Part shown: in pieces, positions 56,248-64,000 of the stretch
Position numbering within the stretch: the stretch's first letter is position 1
Layout of the letters: the number at the start of each line of letters is the position of its first letter
From: Lachnospiraceae bacterium
Lineage (GTDB): Bacteria > Bacillota > Clostridia > Lachnospirales > Lachnospiraceae
Direction: 5' to 3'
Length of the DNA stretch: 64,000 nucleotides
NCBI GenBank assembly: GCA_017396555.1
Contig: JAFQLS010000044.1
Location: 1 to 64,000 of the forward strand
Made by a program: the position numbers and the translations under genes
The notes under the pieces: generated by a model
Databases searched by the model: none
Told to the model about the DNA's origin: nothing
Seen by the model: the letters and a program-made list of their open reading frames with translations, nothing else

Positions 56248-57300
56248 TTAGTATAAGTTATTTTTTCCTTTTAAGCGAACAAACAATATCATATTGCCAA
56301 TAACAACATACACCAAAACACTAAATAAAATATTAGGAACTCCACATACTGTATGATAGCCATTAAAACACCGATATGCGCCAAGCCCCTGTGCCAATGC
56401 TAAATCTCCGATAACTACACCCAATGAGTCATATATAAACTCAGGTATAAATACAAGTGCCATAACAATTAAATATGTACCCATATTTGTATGTACTTTC
56501 TCTGCAACAAACATAATTATAAATCCAACAATAACTGCAAAAAAGCATCTCAAAGCAATAGTCGCTAACACATACTGACCAATAGTTAGGTTATATTCCA
56601 TATTCTCCATAATCAGCAGGCTTTTTATTGATGCATCCATATGCGATATTCCAAATTTGAGATATTTTACCGTAAATTCAATTAAAGAAAATAACAATGC
56701 AAAAAACATAGAAATACTTATATTACAAATCAATCTGCAAATAAACAATTTTTTTCTTCCATTCTTGGAACTCTTAATCATATTTACTGTTCCTGAATAA
56801 TAATCATCCGTATATATAGAAGTAATCAGAACTAACATAACTATAATCAAAAATATATCTACCTTCATATTTGAAATATAGTCTATATGATATAAGTCAA
56901 AAAAGTATTCAACCTGTTCATCTTGCTTTTCGTAATATTCTGATTTTTGGACTATATATTCAACAGTCTTTAGTCTATTCTTTGCTGACTTTATATCATC
57001 CGATATAACCTTATACTCTTTTGCATCTATTTTATCATTTTTGAATTCTTCCTCATATACTTGTGCATTTTCTAACAATTCTTGAAATCTATTATATTCA
57101 GAAACAATAAAGACGTGTTTTTCCTTTGTATATTCTCCCTCCAGTTTTTCTGAATAATATTCATAAACATCTGCATTGAATCCCTCAGGCATATCTATAT
57201 CCAATTGCATGGAAAAGACTATTTTCAATACGAGGCAAATAGCTATAATAATAAAATTCTTTTTGTTGGAAAATATTTTAAAAAATTCATATTTTAGCAT
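56248..57300 (-). CDS. ABC-2-type permease (second) of the exporter operon
   Basis: 350 aa from the ATG at 57300 with AAGGTG upstream. N-terminal helix (about 12-35), an outer coiled part (50-140) and five C-terminal helices. It is the last gene of the exporter operon. Its stop lies 12 bp before the right inverted-repeat arm and no strong terminator is visible between them. Confidence 0.8.
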   Translation of the reverse strand: MLKYEFFKIFSNKKNFIIIAICLVLKIVFSMQLDIDMPEGFNADVYEYYSEKLEGEYTKEKHVFIVSEYNRFQELLENAQVYEEEFKNDKIDAKEYKVISDDIKSAKNRLKTVEYIVQKSEYYEKQDEQVEYFFDLYHIDYISNMKVDIFLIIVMLVLITSIYTDDYYSGTVNMIKSSKNGRKKLFICRLICNISISMFFALLFSLIEFTVKYLKFGISHMDASIKSLLIMENMEYNLTIGQYVLATIALRCFFAVIVGFIIMFVAEKVHTNMGTYLIVMALVFIPEFIYDSLGVVIGDLALAQGLGAYRCFNGYHTVCGVPNILFSVLVYVVIGNMILFVRLKGKNNLY

Positions 57301-57310
57301 AGGCATCACC

Positions 57311-58039
57311 TTATTGTTCTTCATCCTTATAAAAATGCATATACACATCTTCCAAAGTTATATTTTCATCTTCACTGACTAATTTTAGAATACCATCTTT
57401 TGTATCCATGCCAATCAGTTCGCCTTTTTTAATCAGTATAATATATTGTGCTATCATATCCACATCCGATACAATGTGTGTAGAAAGAATAATTATTTTG
57501 TCCTTTGCCAGCTCACTTATTACATTTCTAAAATTTATTCTTTCCTTAGGGTCAAGTCCAACTGTCGGTTCATCAAGAATTAATATATCCGGATTTCCAA
57601 TAAGTGCTATTGCTATACCTAACCTTTGCTTCATTCCACCTGAAAAGGTTTTTACCTTGTCATTGATGGAAGCCTGCAAATTCACTTTTTCTAATATTTC
57701 TTTTACACTTTCTTTGATTTTAGTCTTTTCAAGCCCTTTTAATAACGCAAAATATTCGAGTGTATTTGCAGCCGTAAAATTCCCATAATAACCTACTTTC
57801 TGTGGAAGATACCCTATATGTCTTCTGTAATCATCACCTAATTTCTTAATAGGTTCTCCATCATAAAGAACTTCTCCTGAAGTTGAGTCTATTACATCGG
57901 CTATGATATTCATAAGTGTTGATTTACCAGCTCCATTAGGACCAAGCAGCCCATATATTCCCGGCTCCAGAGTCATTTCAATATTATCGAGCGCTTTTTT
58001 ATTTCCGTATATTTTACTAATATTTTTTAATTCTAACAT
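57311..58039 (-). CDS. ABC transporter ATPase of the exporter operon
   Basis: 242 aa. Walker A GPNGAGKST, signature TFSGGMKQRLGIAIAL, Walker B ILILDEPTVGLDP, H-loop STHIVSD. It is of the CcmA/bacteriocin-immunity export class. It starts one base after the first permease stop and precedes the second permease, so it likely serves both. Confidence 0.92.
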   Translation of the reverse strand: MLELKNISKIYGNKKALDNIEMTLEPGIYGLLGPNGAGKSTLMNIIADVIDSTSGEVLYDGEPIKKLGDDYRRHIGYLPQKVGYYGNFTAANTLEYFALLKGLEKTKIKESVKEILEKVNLQASINDKVKTFSGGMKQRLGIAIALIGNPDILILDEPTVGLDPKERINFRNVISELAKDKIIILSTHIVSDVDMIAQYIILIKKGELIGMDTKDGILKLVSEDENITLEDVYMHFYKDEEQ

Positions 58040-59257
58040 TTATACACCACTCTTTCTATGTACGCTTACATACAATTTGTATCCAACAACAACAACTATA
58101 CAAGATAATAATACATTAATCAGACAGGTTATAGTTAATGTAGATATCGGATATCCAAATATGTTTATCGGTTCATATACCTTGAAAAAGCCCTGCCCAT
58201 CTAAAACAATGCCAAAAGGCGTATATTTTCTAAATATCTGATACACTTCATATTTATCTCTGATGACACCTAATGCAGAAAAACTTATTTCTTCCAGATA
58301 AAAGCTTACACTAAAACCACCAACTAACAACAATACATTAATTGCAAATGGCAGGATGGACATTTTAAAACATACTGCCACCATAGTCGCAATGCATATA
58401 ATAGTTACATAGCCTAACATCCTTAGCAATGTAACTAATATCCATAGCTGCCATATGTTCAAATCATATGGCGATTGGCTAAATTCCAAAACACTCTGAA
58501 TTACTTGATTAATTTCGTTAGTACTTCCATAGAAAAATGTAAACATTATGCTAAATATGCCTGCTATAAGTGACATCATAACTGCAAAGATACACACACA
58601 TAAAATTTTCCTTATGTATATTTTTCTCCTGCCTGCATATGAGCTATATATTATAGGATAGGTATTCTTTTTATGTTCGTTTGTAAATATACTAGAAGCT
58701 ACAAAAATCAAAAGGCAGATATTTATAATATCAATATAGCTCATCATATCCAGCATACTAGTTATGTCCTTTGCTTGTGTTCCATCTGTGATGAAAAATT
58801 CCAATTCACGCGCATACATTTTCTCTATTTTGCTATTAACATTTGCTATATATTTTTTGTCTGAAATTTTGAGTCTTGATGCATTATTTTTTACAGTTTC
58901 TCTATATTGATTAACCTCAGCAACGTTACTTATTTGCGAATTCAAATTTCCATATTTTAAAAACTGCTGAAACAATGTATCATCTTCCAGCTTCTCTCCA
59001 CTTTCTAACTCACATTCTTCCTTATACTTTTCATATGCCAATTTACTCTTTTCATATTCTTCAGATATTAATTTAACTCTTTTTTCCGAATATTCACCCA
59101 TACACTTATAGTAGTTATCATTCATTTTTACATCTTTTTCATTTAATTTATTCTTATAATAAACCATATAGGAAGAATATAATGTAAAAACAACTGAAAG
59201 AATAACTCCACATAGAAGTATTTTATTTTCAAGCATCTTTTTAAGTTCATATCTCAT
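58040..59257 (-). CDS. ABC-2-type permease (first) of the exporter operon
   Basis: 405 aa, ATG at 59257 (an ATG two codons earlier is possible). N-terminal helix (about 12-32), a long charged outer region (40-165) rich in Lys and Glu, and five or six C-terminal helices. Same topology as the second permease, so the two probably form a heterodimer with the ATPase. Confidence 0.8.
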   Translation of the reverse strand: MRYELKKMLENKILLCGVILSVVFTLYSSYMVYYKNKLNEKDVKMNDNYYKCMGEYSEKRVKLISEEYEKSKLAYEKYKEECELESGEKLEDDTLFQQFLKYGNLNSQISNVAEVNQYRETVKNNASRLKISDKKYIANVNSKIEKMYARELEFFITDGTQAKDITSMLDMMSYIDIINICLLIFVASSIFTNEHKKNTYPIIYSSYAGRRKIYIRKILCVCIFAVMMSLIAGIFSIMFTFFYGSTNEINQVIQSVLEFSQSPYDLNIWQLWILVTLLRMLGYVTIICIATMVAVCFKMSILPFAINVLLLVGGFSVSFYLEEISFSALGVIRDKYEVYQIFRKYTPFGIVLDGQGFFKVYEPINIFGYPISTLTITCLINVLLSCIVVVVGYKLYVSVHRKSGV

Positions 59258-59280
59258 AAACATCTTCTCCCTATGTAGAT

Positions 59281-60303
59281 TTACTTATATGTGTATTCTT
59301 TATAATTCTTGCCATCCAAATCCATTTCTGCAACACCGTTTTCTACTATGGTATAAACCTTGTCTTCTATTCTAATCAGACAGTCAAATTCCATCTTGGT
59401 ATAATCTGAACAATCGCATACCAGTTTACCGTCCAAGTCTAGTATATTCCTTATATCATTATTGCACCAATAAATGTAATCACCCAGTAAAGAGAATACT
59501 ATTATACCCTCCCCTAGCTTTTGCTTGCTTCCATCCTTCAAGGAATATCTGTATAATTCTTCAAATTTATCTGTAAAATATAAATAATCACCGTTTCTGT
59601 CACACATAAATATTTTTGTGTCAAGTTCAACTGGTGAACTTTCGTATGTATTCATATCTACAGCTATTAATTGATATAAATCATTAATATAATAATATGT
59701 ATTATCATATATAGTGCCCCATGGGAATTTTCCAGTATCTGAGTGCCAATATAACACATTAAAATCTTTATCTAAAAGATATGCGTGCCTTGGACCCTCT
59801 ACCTTTACAATATCATCATTAAGAACTCTAACATAACTAACTTCTGTACTATCATCTATAGAATCTTCCTCTGACATATCTTCCGGAATAGGATTATCAA
59901 ACACAACCTTTCCGCTCTCACAATCTATTATAGAACCCTTATATTCTACCATACCTCCCACTTCTCTAGGTTCATTATAGCTTTTATACAGTCTATCGTT
60001 AAACACAAAATATTCTATATCTTTAGCATTCCCCTTGCAGGATTCAAGACTATGACCACAGGTAGCAACATCACAATTAACAGTTAGATTTCCATTCTTA
60101 TCTAATCTTAATAATGCTTTGTCATATGAAGTGAAATACTTATATTCATCATCATATACTGCCCATAATCCGTTTTCTCTTTCTGAGTTTTTAATTTCAC
60201 CTTTTCCACCCAAATAATTAGTTTTGTTTTCACCGTTGCTACATCCCGTTGCCATAACAAACATGGCTCCAAGCAAAGCAAGACACATAATTTTTTTAAT
60301 CAT
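59281..60303 (-). CDS. Lipoprotein, probable beta-propeller
   Basis: 340 aa. Lipobox MATGC at about residue 20. The rest is all-beta with repeated units such as LIAVDMNTYESSPVEL, DYLYFTDKFEELYRYSLKDGSKQKLG and DYIYWCNNDIRNILDLDGKLV, the look of a beta-propeller (DUF5050-like). It probably binds a ligand outside the membrane for the exporter. Overlaps the upstream lipoprotein gene by 8 bp. Confidence 0.72.
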   Translation of the reverse strand: MIKKIMCLALLGAMFVMATGCSNGENKTNYLGGKGEIKNSERENGLWAVYDDEYKYFTSYDKALLRLDKNGNLTVNCDVATCGHSLESCKGNAKDIEYFVFNDRLYKSYNEPREVGGMVEYKGSIIDCESGKVVFDNPIPEDMSEEDSIDDSTEVSYVRVLNDDIVKVEGPRHAYLLDKDFNVLYWHSDTGKFPWGTIYDNTYYYINDLYQLIAVDMNTYESSPVELDTKIFMCDRNGDYLYFTDKFEELYRYSLKDGSKQKLGEGIIVFSLLGDYIYWCNNDIRNILDLDGKLVCDCSDYTKMEFDCLIRIEDKVYTIVENGVAEMDLDGKNYKEYTYK

Positions 60304-61258
60304 TAATCATTACCTCCATATTCATTGATTTGTTAACAGCAAACAATATATTATCTTCAGTGATATCCACTGTCACAGCAAATATATTATGCTGACCCTT
60401 ATCAAGAGAACTAACATCAAGTTCTTTATTTAAATAACTCTGACCATTCTCGCTCCATTTTAAATAATATTCCCCATCAAAGCCATTAAATAGCTTTCCA
60501 TCACAAAACAGGAACGTCACAAACTCTCCATCCATATAATCTGCCATATAATAGATTTTTCCATCATCTTTTTGAATTATGTAGTCACTTAATTCTCCAT
60601 TATATTCAGAGATTTCCCATATAGGCTTTCCATACATATTTTCAACCTCATCAAATAAATATCCCACCCCTTCTTTATATTCATCTCTGCTTATTTCTTC
60701 TGATTCTGAAATAATTTTCTTACTATGGTATAAAACACCATTTTCATATATCTCAACCTTTTCATTATCATAAAATGGAATAGCAGCAAAAATCAGTTCC
60801 TTTTCTTCTTCCATACTTATTCCATAAGGCGTAAAATCTAAGTGATATTTAATTTCCTTGCCATTTTCCTGAGTAATATAATTAACTAACTGCTTACTCT
60901 CACCATTCATGGAAAATGGTATAAGTTGTCCATCCAATAGCATAATGCACATCATGGATATATCTTTATAGTCGCTCTTACCCATATCAATGCTTAAACC
61001 TACAGCTAAATTAGTATCTTCACCCCTATACTTAATATCCTCTCCTAAAAATCTTCCATATTTGTATTTTCCCGTAGTTTCATCCATAACATACTCAAAA
61101 AAATTAGTAAAATACGATAGTGTATATCCTGTACTTTCTAATTGAGAAGTTGCATCCGTACCTGTCTCTGTTTCACCAATTTTATCATACTTCTCTTTCC
61201 TTGTACAAGCACAAAATACACATAATATTATAATGGCATACCATATTATCTTTTTCAT
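60296..61258 (-). CDS. Lipoprotein of the exporter operon
   Basis: 320 aa. Lipobox CVFCAC near residue 16. Residues 40-320 are predicted beta-sandwich-like with many acidic and aromatic residues. No family recognised. GGTGT-type start 17 bp after the secreted-protein gene. Co-transcribed with the second lipoprotein and the ABC genes, so probably part of one envelope system. Confidence 0.7.
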   Translation of the reverse strand: MKKIIWYAIIILCVFCACTRKEKYDKIGETETGTDATSQLESTGYTLSYFTNFFEYVMDETTGKYKYGRFLGEDIKYRGEDTNLAVGLSIDMGKSDYKDISMMCIMLLDGQLIPFSMNGESKQLVNYITQENGKEIKYHLDFTPYGISMEEEKELIFAAIPFYDNEKVEIYENGVLYHSKKIISESEEISRDEYKEGVGYLFDEVENMYGKPIWEISEYNGELSDYIIQKDDGKIYYMADYMDGEFVTFLFCDGKLFNGFDGEYYLKWSENGQSYLNKELDVSSLDKGQHNIFAVTVDITEDNILFAVNKSMNMEVMIND

Positions 61259-61275
61259 CTGTTTACACCTTCCTG

Positions 61276-61680
61276 CTAATTATAAACTCTCTTTGTTCCA
61301 TGTCCATATGTATCATCAACTACAACTAAAAGCATAGTACCATAACCACCACTAGTACCGATGGACGCATCTGCATACGCAGAAATGTTATATGTATTCT
61401 GCTTACTAGCTGTCTTTACCACATTTTCAAGCTGATTTCGATAAAGAATAACTTCAATACCAACACTATCAAAATTCAAGTTATTATACTGTTCAGCAGA
61501 ACCTGTTAGTCTATAAAATGCATTTGCTACGACCCTTGATGATAATGAATAGTCCCATCTTTTATTTGTTGTTCCACCCGTAGTCATAAAAGCGCCCGTT
61601 ATAGCTTCAGCAACTATTCCTGTAGTTAATAGTGTGCATACTAATACCAGCGACAACACCATTTTCTTTACCTTGCTCAT
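61276..61680 (-). CDS. Small secreted protein of the exporter operon
   Basis: 134 aa, ATG at 61680 with AAAGGAAGG upstream. Clear Sec signal peptide (about 1-26, with cleavage after AEA). The mature part of about 108 residues is Gly/Thr/Ser-rich at the start (GAFMTTGGTTNKRWDYS) and ends DDTYGHGTKRVYN. It might be a bacteriocin or a signal, judging from its ABC and two-component neighbours; it does not match a family I know. Confidence 0.65.
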   Translation of the reverse strand: MSKVKKMVLSLVLVCTLLTTGIVAEAITGAFMTTGGTTNKRWDYSLSSRVVANAFYRLTGSAEQYNNLNFDSVGIEVILYRNQLENVVKTASKQNTYNISAYADASIGTSGGYGTMLLVVVDDTYGHGTKRVYN

Positions 61681-61740
61681 AAAAAATCCTTCCTTTCCAT
61701 CTACGATAATATGACATGCCATTTTTTCTATTTTTATGTA

Positions 61741-61861
61741 TTTATACTCACCCTATATGTACAATAAGCAAACATACAATTTGTCGAAGTTTTTTAACGA
61801 CAGCTAACACTATGTTTTCGACAAATTTCTTATATACTTTTTTACTAATTCATAATATAAT
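61741..61861. promoter_or_regulatory. Divergent promoters with two Spo0A-box-like sites
   Basis: TTTGTCGAA at 61780-61788 and TTCGACAAA at 61817-61825 are inverted copies of the Spo0A-box core TGTCGAA. Leftward -10 is TATAAA (61746-61741); rightward -10 is TATAAT (61856-61861). Each box lies about 50 bp upstream of one start, and neither promoter has a good -35, as expected for activated promoters. Confidence 0.6.
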
Positions 61862-61892
61862 TAAAGAAATACCATTTTAGGAGATGATACCT

Positions 61893-62666
61893 TTGAACCA
61901 AACATTGTCAGTCTTGCTAGTCGAAGATGACCAAAATGCTTGCAAACAAATAACTGAATATGCAAAAAAATTCACTGACATAAATATTTCTGAAGTTACA
62001 AATAACTCTCATTCAGCTTATAAATATGTTGTTGAACACGCACCTGATGCTGTAATACTTGACCTTGAACTACAGCAAGGTGGTGGTAGTGGTTTACAGT
62101 TTCTAACAGATTTGCACAATGCGCCAAAAGTAATTAATCCCTATATATTAATTACTACAAACAACTGTAGTCAAAAAACTTATGAATATGCAAGAAGAAA
62201 AGGTGCTGATTTTATTTTATATAAACATAGTGACGACTATACCAATCAGACACCTATTGACTTTTTGCGCATGACTAAAGATATTATTATAAGTTCAGCA
62301 AATACAAGTAACAATCTGTCATTTTCTTCATCAGTTAATGAAACTGATTTAAAGGGATTAATTACTCAACAGTTAGAAACATTAGGTTTCCAGCACAAAG
62401 TATTGGGGTTTAAGTATCTAATTGAAGCAATATATATTGTTATAAATGAACCAGACGCCTATATTACCCAAAGGGTCGCCGCCATTTTTAGTAAAAGTAC
62501 AACTAGCGTAGACCGCGCTATGCAGACTTCAATTGACAAAGTATGGAAACGTGGTTGTCTTGATACATTATACAAAGAATACACAGCCCATATTAACCCC
62601 GACACTGGAGTTCCAACAATTACCGAATTTGTACACTATTATGCTGATAAATTTAGAAATCTTTAA
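61893..62666 (+). CDS. Response regulator with Spo0A-type DNA-binding domain
   Basis: 257 aa from the TTG at 61893, eight bases after AGGAG; an ATG at 61884 is too close to that site. Receiver (1-120) with EDD, phosphoacceptor Asp in AVILDLELQQGG and Lys in ILYKHSD. The C-terminus (about 150-257) aligns with Spo0A, including the recognition helix VAAIFSKSTTSVDRAMQTSIDKVW in which the Arg of Spo0A ERAI is kept. It is shorter than Spo0A in the linker and not Spo0A itself. Pairs with the GHKL kinase downstream. Confidence 0.85.
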   Translation: MNQTLSVLLVEDDQNACKQITEYAKKFTDINISEVTNNSHSAYKYVVEHAPDAVILDLELQQGGGSGLQFLTDLHNAPKVINPYILITTNNCSQKTYEYARRKGADFILYKHSDDYTNQTPIDFLRMTKDIIISSANTSNNLSFSSSVNETDLKGLITQQLETLGFQHKVLGFKYLIEAIYIVINEPDAYITQRVAAIFSKSTTSVDRAMQTSIDKVWKRGCLDTLYKEYTAHINPDTGVPTITEFVHYYADKFRNL

Positions 62667-62786
62667 TACCAATATAAATTCAAAAAAGCATTCCACATCT
62701 TTGATAACATATTCATTCTCCCTCCTTTAAGATTGATTTCTTAAAGGATATAATTTAAGGCACCTAGAATACTGTGGAGTTTTGAT

Positions 62787-62876
62787 GTGGATTTTTGTGG
62801 ATTTCTGTAGATTTTTGTAGATTTTTGTGGATTTTTGTAGATTATTGTGGATTTTTGTGGATTTTTGTAGATTATT
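62787..62876 (+). repeat. Nine tandem 10-bp repeats (GTRGATTTTT type)
   Basis: Nine units with GTGGATTTTT or GTAGATTTTT-like sequence, each exactly 10 bp, with small changes at two positions. T tracts recur every helical turn, which should bend the DNA. The repeats lie between a TATAAT at 62749-62754 (with the inverted repeat CTTTAAG/CTTAAAG just upstream) and the kinase start, so they would form its leader RNA. Confidence 0.9.
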
Positions 62877-62909
62877 GTGTTTATTAGGAACATATAAAGG
62901 AGGGTATAT

Positions 62910-64000
62910 ATGCAAGACACTCTTATAGGTTTTTATTTTACCGTTATATTATCTGTATATAATTTTATTAAATTGTTGTCATACAAACTACCAAGAAGAA
63001 AAACATCTAAAGTTTTGCTTTGTATGTATGTATTTTTTATGCCTATTGTTCTGTATATATTCAAAGTAAATATCCCCTATTTACACGTTCCAATTTTAAT
63101 CGCTAGTATGGTTGCTATTTTCAAATATATATACAATGTTGATTTATTGATAACTATAAATTCCTCACTATTTTCAATAGGATTGACATATGCAGTATTG
63201 ATGATTTGTAATATTACTACTGCCTTTTTAATATTTCCTATATTATCTAACTTTTCTGATAGCATTTTATTATTAAGAATGATATCATCCATAATTAGAC
63301 TTATAATACACCTCTGCATATTTAGGTTAAAACGGCTCGAGAATGGATTATCATTCTTGAAAAAAGATAAAAATACCACCCTCGGCACAACAATAAGTGT
63401 TGCTATTATAATATTAACTATGTTTATGTCCAACAACCCATCAGACCTTATATACATAGTTCCTGTAGTATCAATATTTATTATTGTCATTTTGTTTTAT
63501 TTATGGAATAAATTTAAATTTCAGCAGTATTACAATACGATGACTTCTAAACGTGAGTATAATTTTCTCAAACATGAAATGTCTATACTTATTGAGCAAA
63601 ACGAGACCTTATCAAAGCTTATTCATAAAGACAATAAATTAATTCCTGCTCTGGAAATGTCTGTAAGAACTTATATGAATAGCAATGGAGATAAAACCGT
63701 AGGTGAAAATCTTTTGTTGCAGCTTCAAAATCTTTCAACTGAAAGAAAAGAAGTGATATACAAATCTGCTCCTACCGATATATACAACACCGGCCTTATA
63801 GCAACAGACTCACTTTTGAATTATTTCAAAGCAAAAGCTGCCGAAAGCAATATAGATTTCACCTGTATACTATCCGGCAACCTCACTGATTCAGTCGGAA
63901 ACAGTGTGGCCGAGTCAGACTTCAACTCCATACTTGCTGACCTTATAGAAAATGCACTAATTGCTACCGAATGTAACAACGGTCATCATATACACGTTGT
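62910..64000 (+). CDS. GHKL sensor histidine kinase (AgrC-like), cut at the window end
   Basis: 363 residues are visible, truncated at 64000. AAAGGAGG start. Six or so membrane helices fill residues 1-205, then a coiled part with the likely phosphoacceptor His in LIHKDNKLIPAL (about 237) and the N-box DFNSILADLIENALIA (about 338-353). The build is that of peptide-sensing AgrC-type kinases. It follows the Spo0A-like regulator and is probably its kinase. The rest lies outside the window. Confidence 0.85.
   Translation, partial: MQDTLIGFYFTVILSVYNFIKLLSYKLPRRKTSKVLLCMYVFFMPIVLYIFKVNIPYLHVPILIASMVAIFKYIYNVDLLITINSSLFSIGLTYAVLMICNITTAFLIFPILSNFSDSILLLRMISSIIRLIIHLCIFRLKRLENGLSFLKKDKNTTLGTTISVAIIILTMFMSNNPSDLIYIVPVVSIFIIVILFYLWNKFKFQQYYNTMTSKREYNFLKHEMSILIEQNETLSKLIHKDNKLIPALEMSVRTYMNSNGDKTVGENLLLQLQNLSTERKEVIYKSAPTDIYNTGLIATDSLLNYFKAKAAESNIDFTCILSGNLTDSVGNSVAESDFNSILADLIENALIATECNNGHHIHV

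Noticed and set aside
55046..56260. Precursor peptide for the radical SAM enzyme
   Set aside because: Both gaps beside the gene were read in all frames and hold no short frame with a ribosome site.
61276..61680. Lactococcin 972-like bacteriocin
   Set aside because: Size, signal peptide and ABC neighbours are suggestive, but the aromatic/His pattern of that family is not found.
61893..62666. Spo0A itself
   Set aside because: The receiver and linker differ and the locus lacks spoIVB; several recognition-helix residues are changed. It is a paralogue with a Spo0A-type domain.
62787..62876. CRISPR array
   Set aside because: Units are only 10 bp and have no spacers.
62727..62915. A 62-codon minus-strand frame with repeated NLQKSTKI-like peptide
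   Set aside because: It is the by-product of the 10-bp tandem repeat (three units give a 30-bp period) and has no ribosome site.

Overview
The window is a low-G+C Gram-positive chromosome segment, most likely a spore-forming anaerobic Clostridia, probably Lachnospiraceae. The evidence is strong AGGAGG-type ribosome binding sites, a SAM-I riboswitch before metK, meso-diaminopimelate dehydrogenase, and sporulation genes (SpoIIR, a SipL-type SPOCS/LysM protein, a CotS-like kinase fold, a CotF-like ferritin-fold coat protein, a Spo0A-like regulator). Family-level placement is inference. No rRNA, tRNA or CRISPR array was seen. All start sites were chosen by eye from ribosome binding sites.

Layout. 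1-3.5 kb: a four-gene operon with a small protein, a GT4 glycosyltransferase, a two-domain beta-rich protein and a phage-tail-type lysozyme with a Ser/Thr-rich, Cys-containing repeat. It sits behind a promoter with a textbook tandem LytTR-type site. 3.6-9.4 kb: housekeeping genes (tcdA, ddh, pncB, VanY-type peptidase, plsC). 9.4-12 kb: an autoregulated GntR/ABC cassette. 12-21 kb: cls, murI, spoIIR, a FadR-type GntR regulator, ispE, sipL, a PrcB-like lipoprotein and an M20 amidohydrolase. 21.2-21.8 kb: a tiny membrane peptide ORF and a highly structured 275-bp inverted-repeat element. 21.8-45.3 kb: a long, mostly minus-strand housekeeping block (Na/Pi symporter, phosphoglucomutase, PEGA lipoprotein, CotS, cca, proS, MCP, two-component system, metK, murA, an M23 peptidase, aroK, an OLD-like ATPase, flavin reductase, CBS/DHH pyrophosphatase). 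45.4-48.8 kb: a MoxR/DUF58/membrane operon. 48.9-51.8 kb: a MacB/FtsX-type ABC system.

51.9-64 kb is the accessory region and the most interesting part. A tyrosine recombinase gene ends inside one arm of a perfect 45-bp inverted repeat (52917-52961 and 56192-56236). The repeat encloses about 3.2 kb with two opposed cassettes: a TIR-GNAT fusion protein on one side, and a SPASM radical SAM enzyme plus a membrane-anchored beta-rich protein on the other. They are separated by a perfect 38-bp palindrome that can terminate both ways. This is the architecture of an invertible DNA segment that swaps whole cassettes.

To the right, an operon of a secreted protein, two lipoproteins and an ABC exporter runs toward the segment with no obvious strong terminator before it. 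Inversion would therefore change which cassette sits at the tail of that operon. The operon diverges from a response regulator with a Spo0A-type DNA-binding domain. Two inverted Spo0A-box-like sites lie between them, each about 50 bp upstream of one predicted start site. A GHKL sensor kinase, cut by the window edge, follows behind a nine-copy 10-bp repeat.
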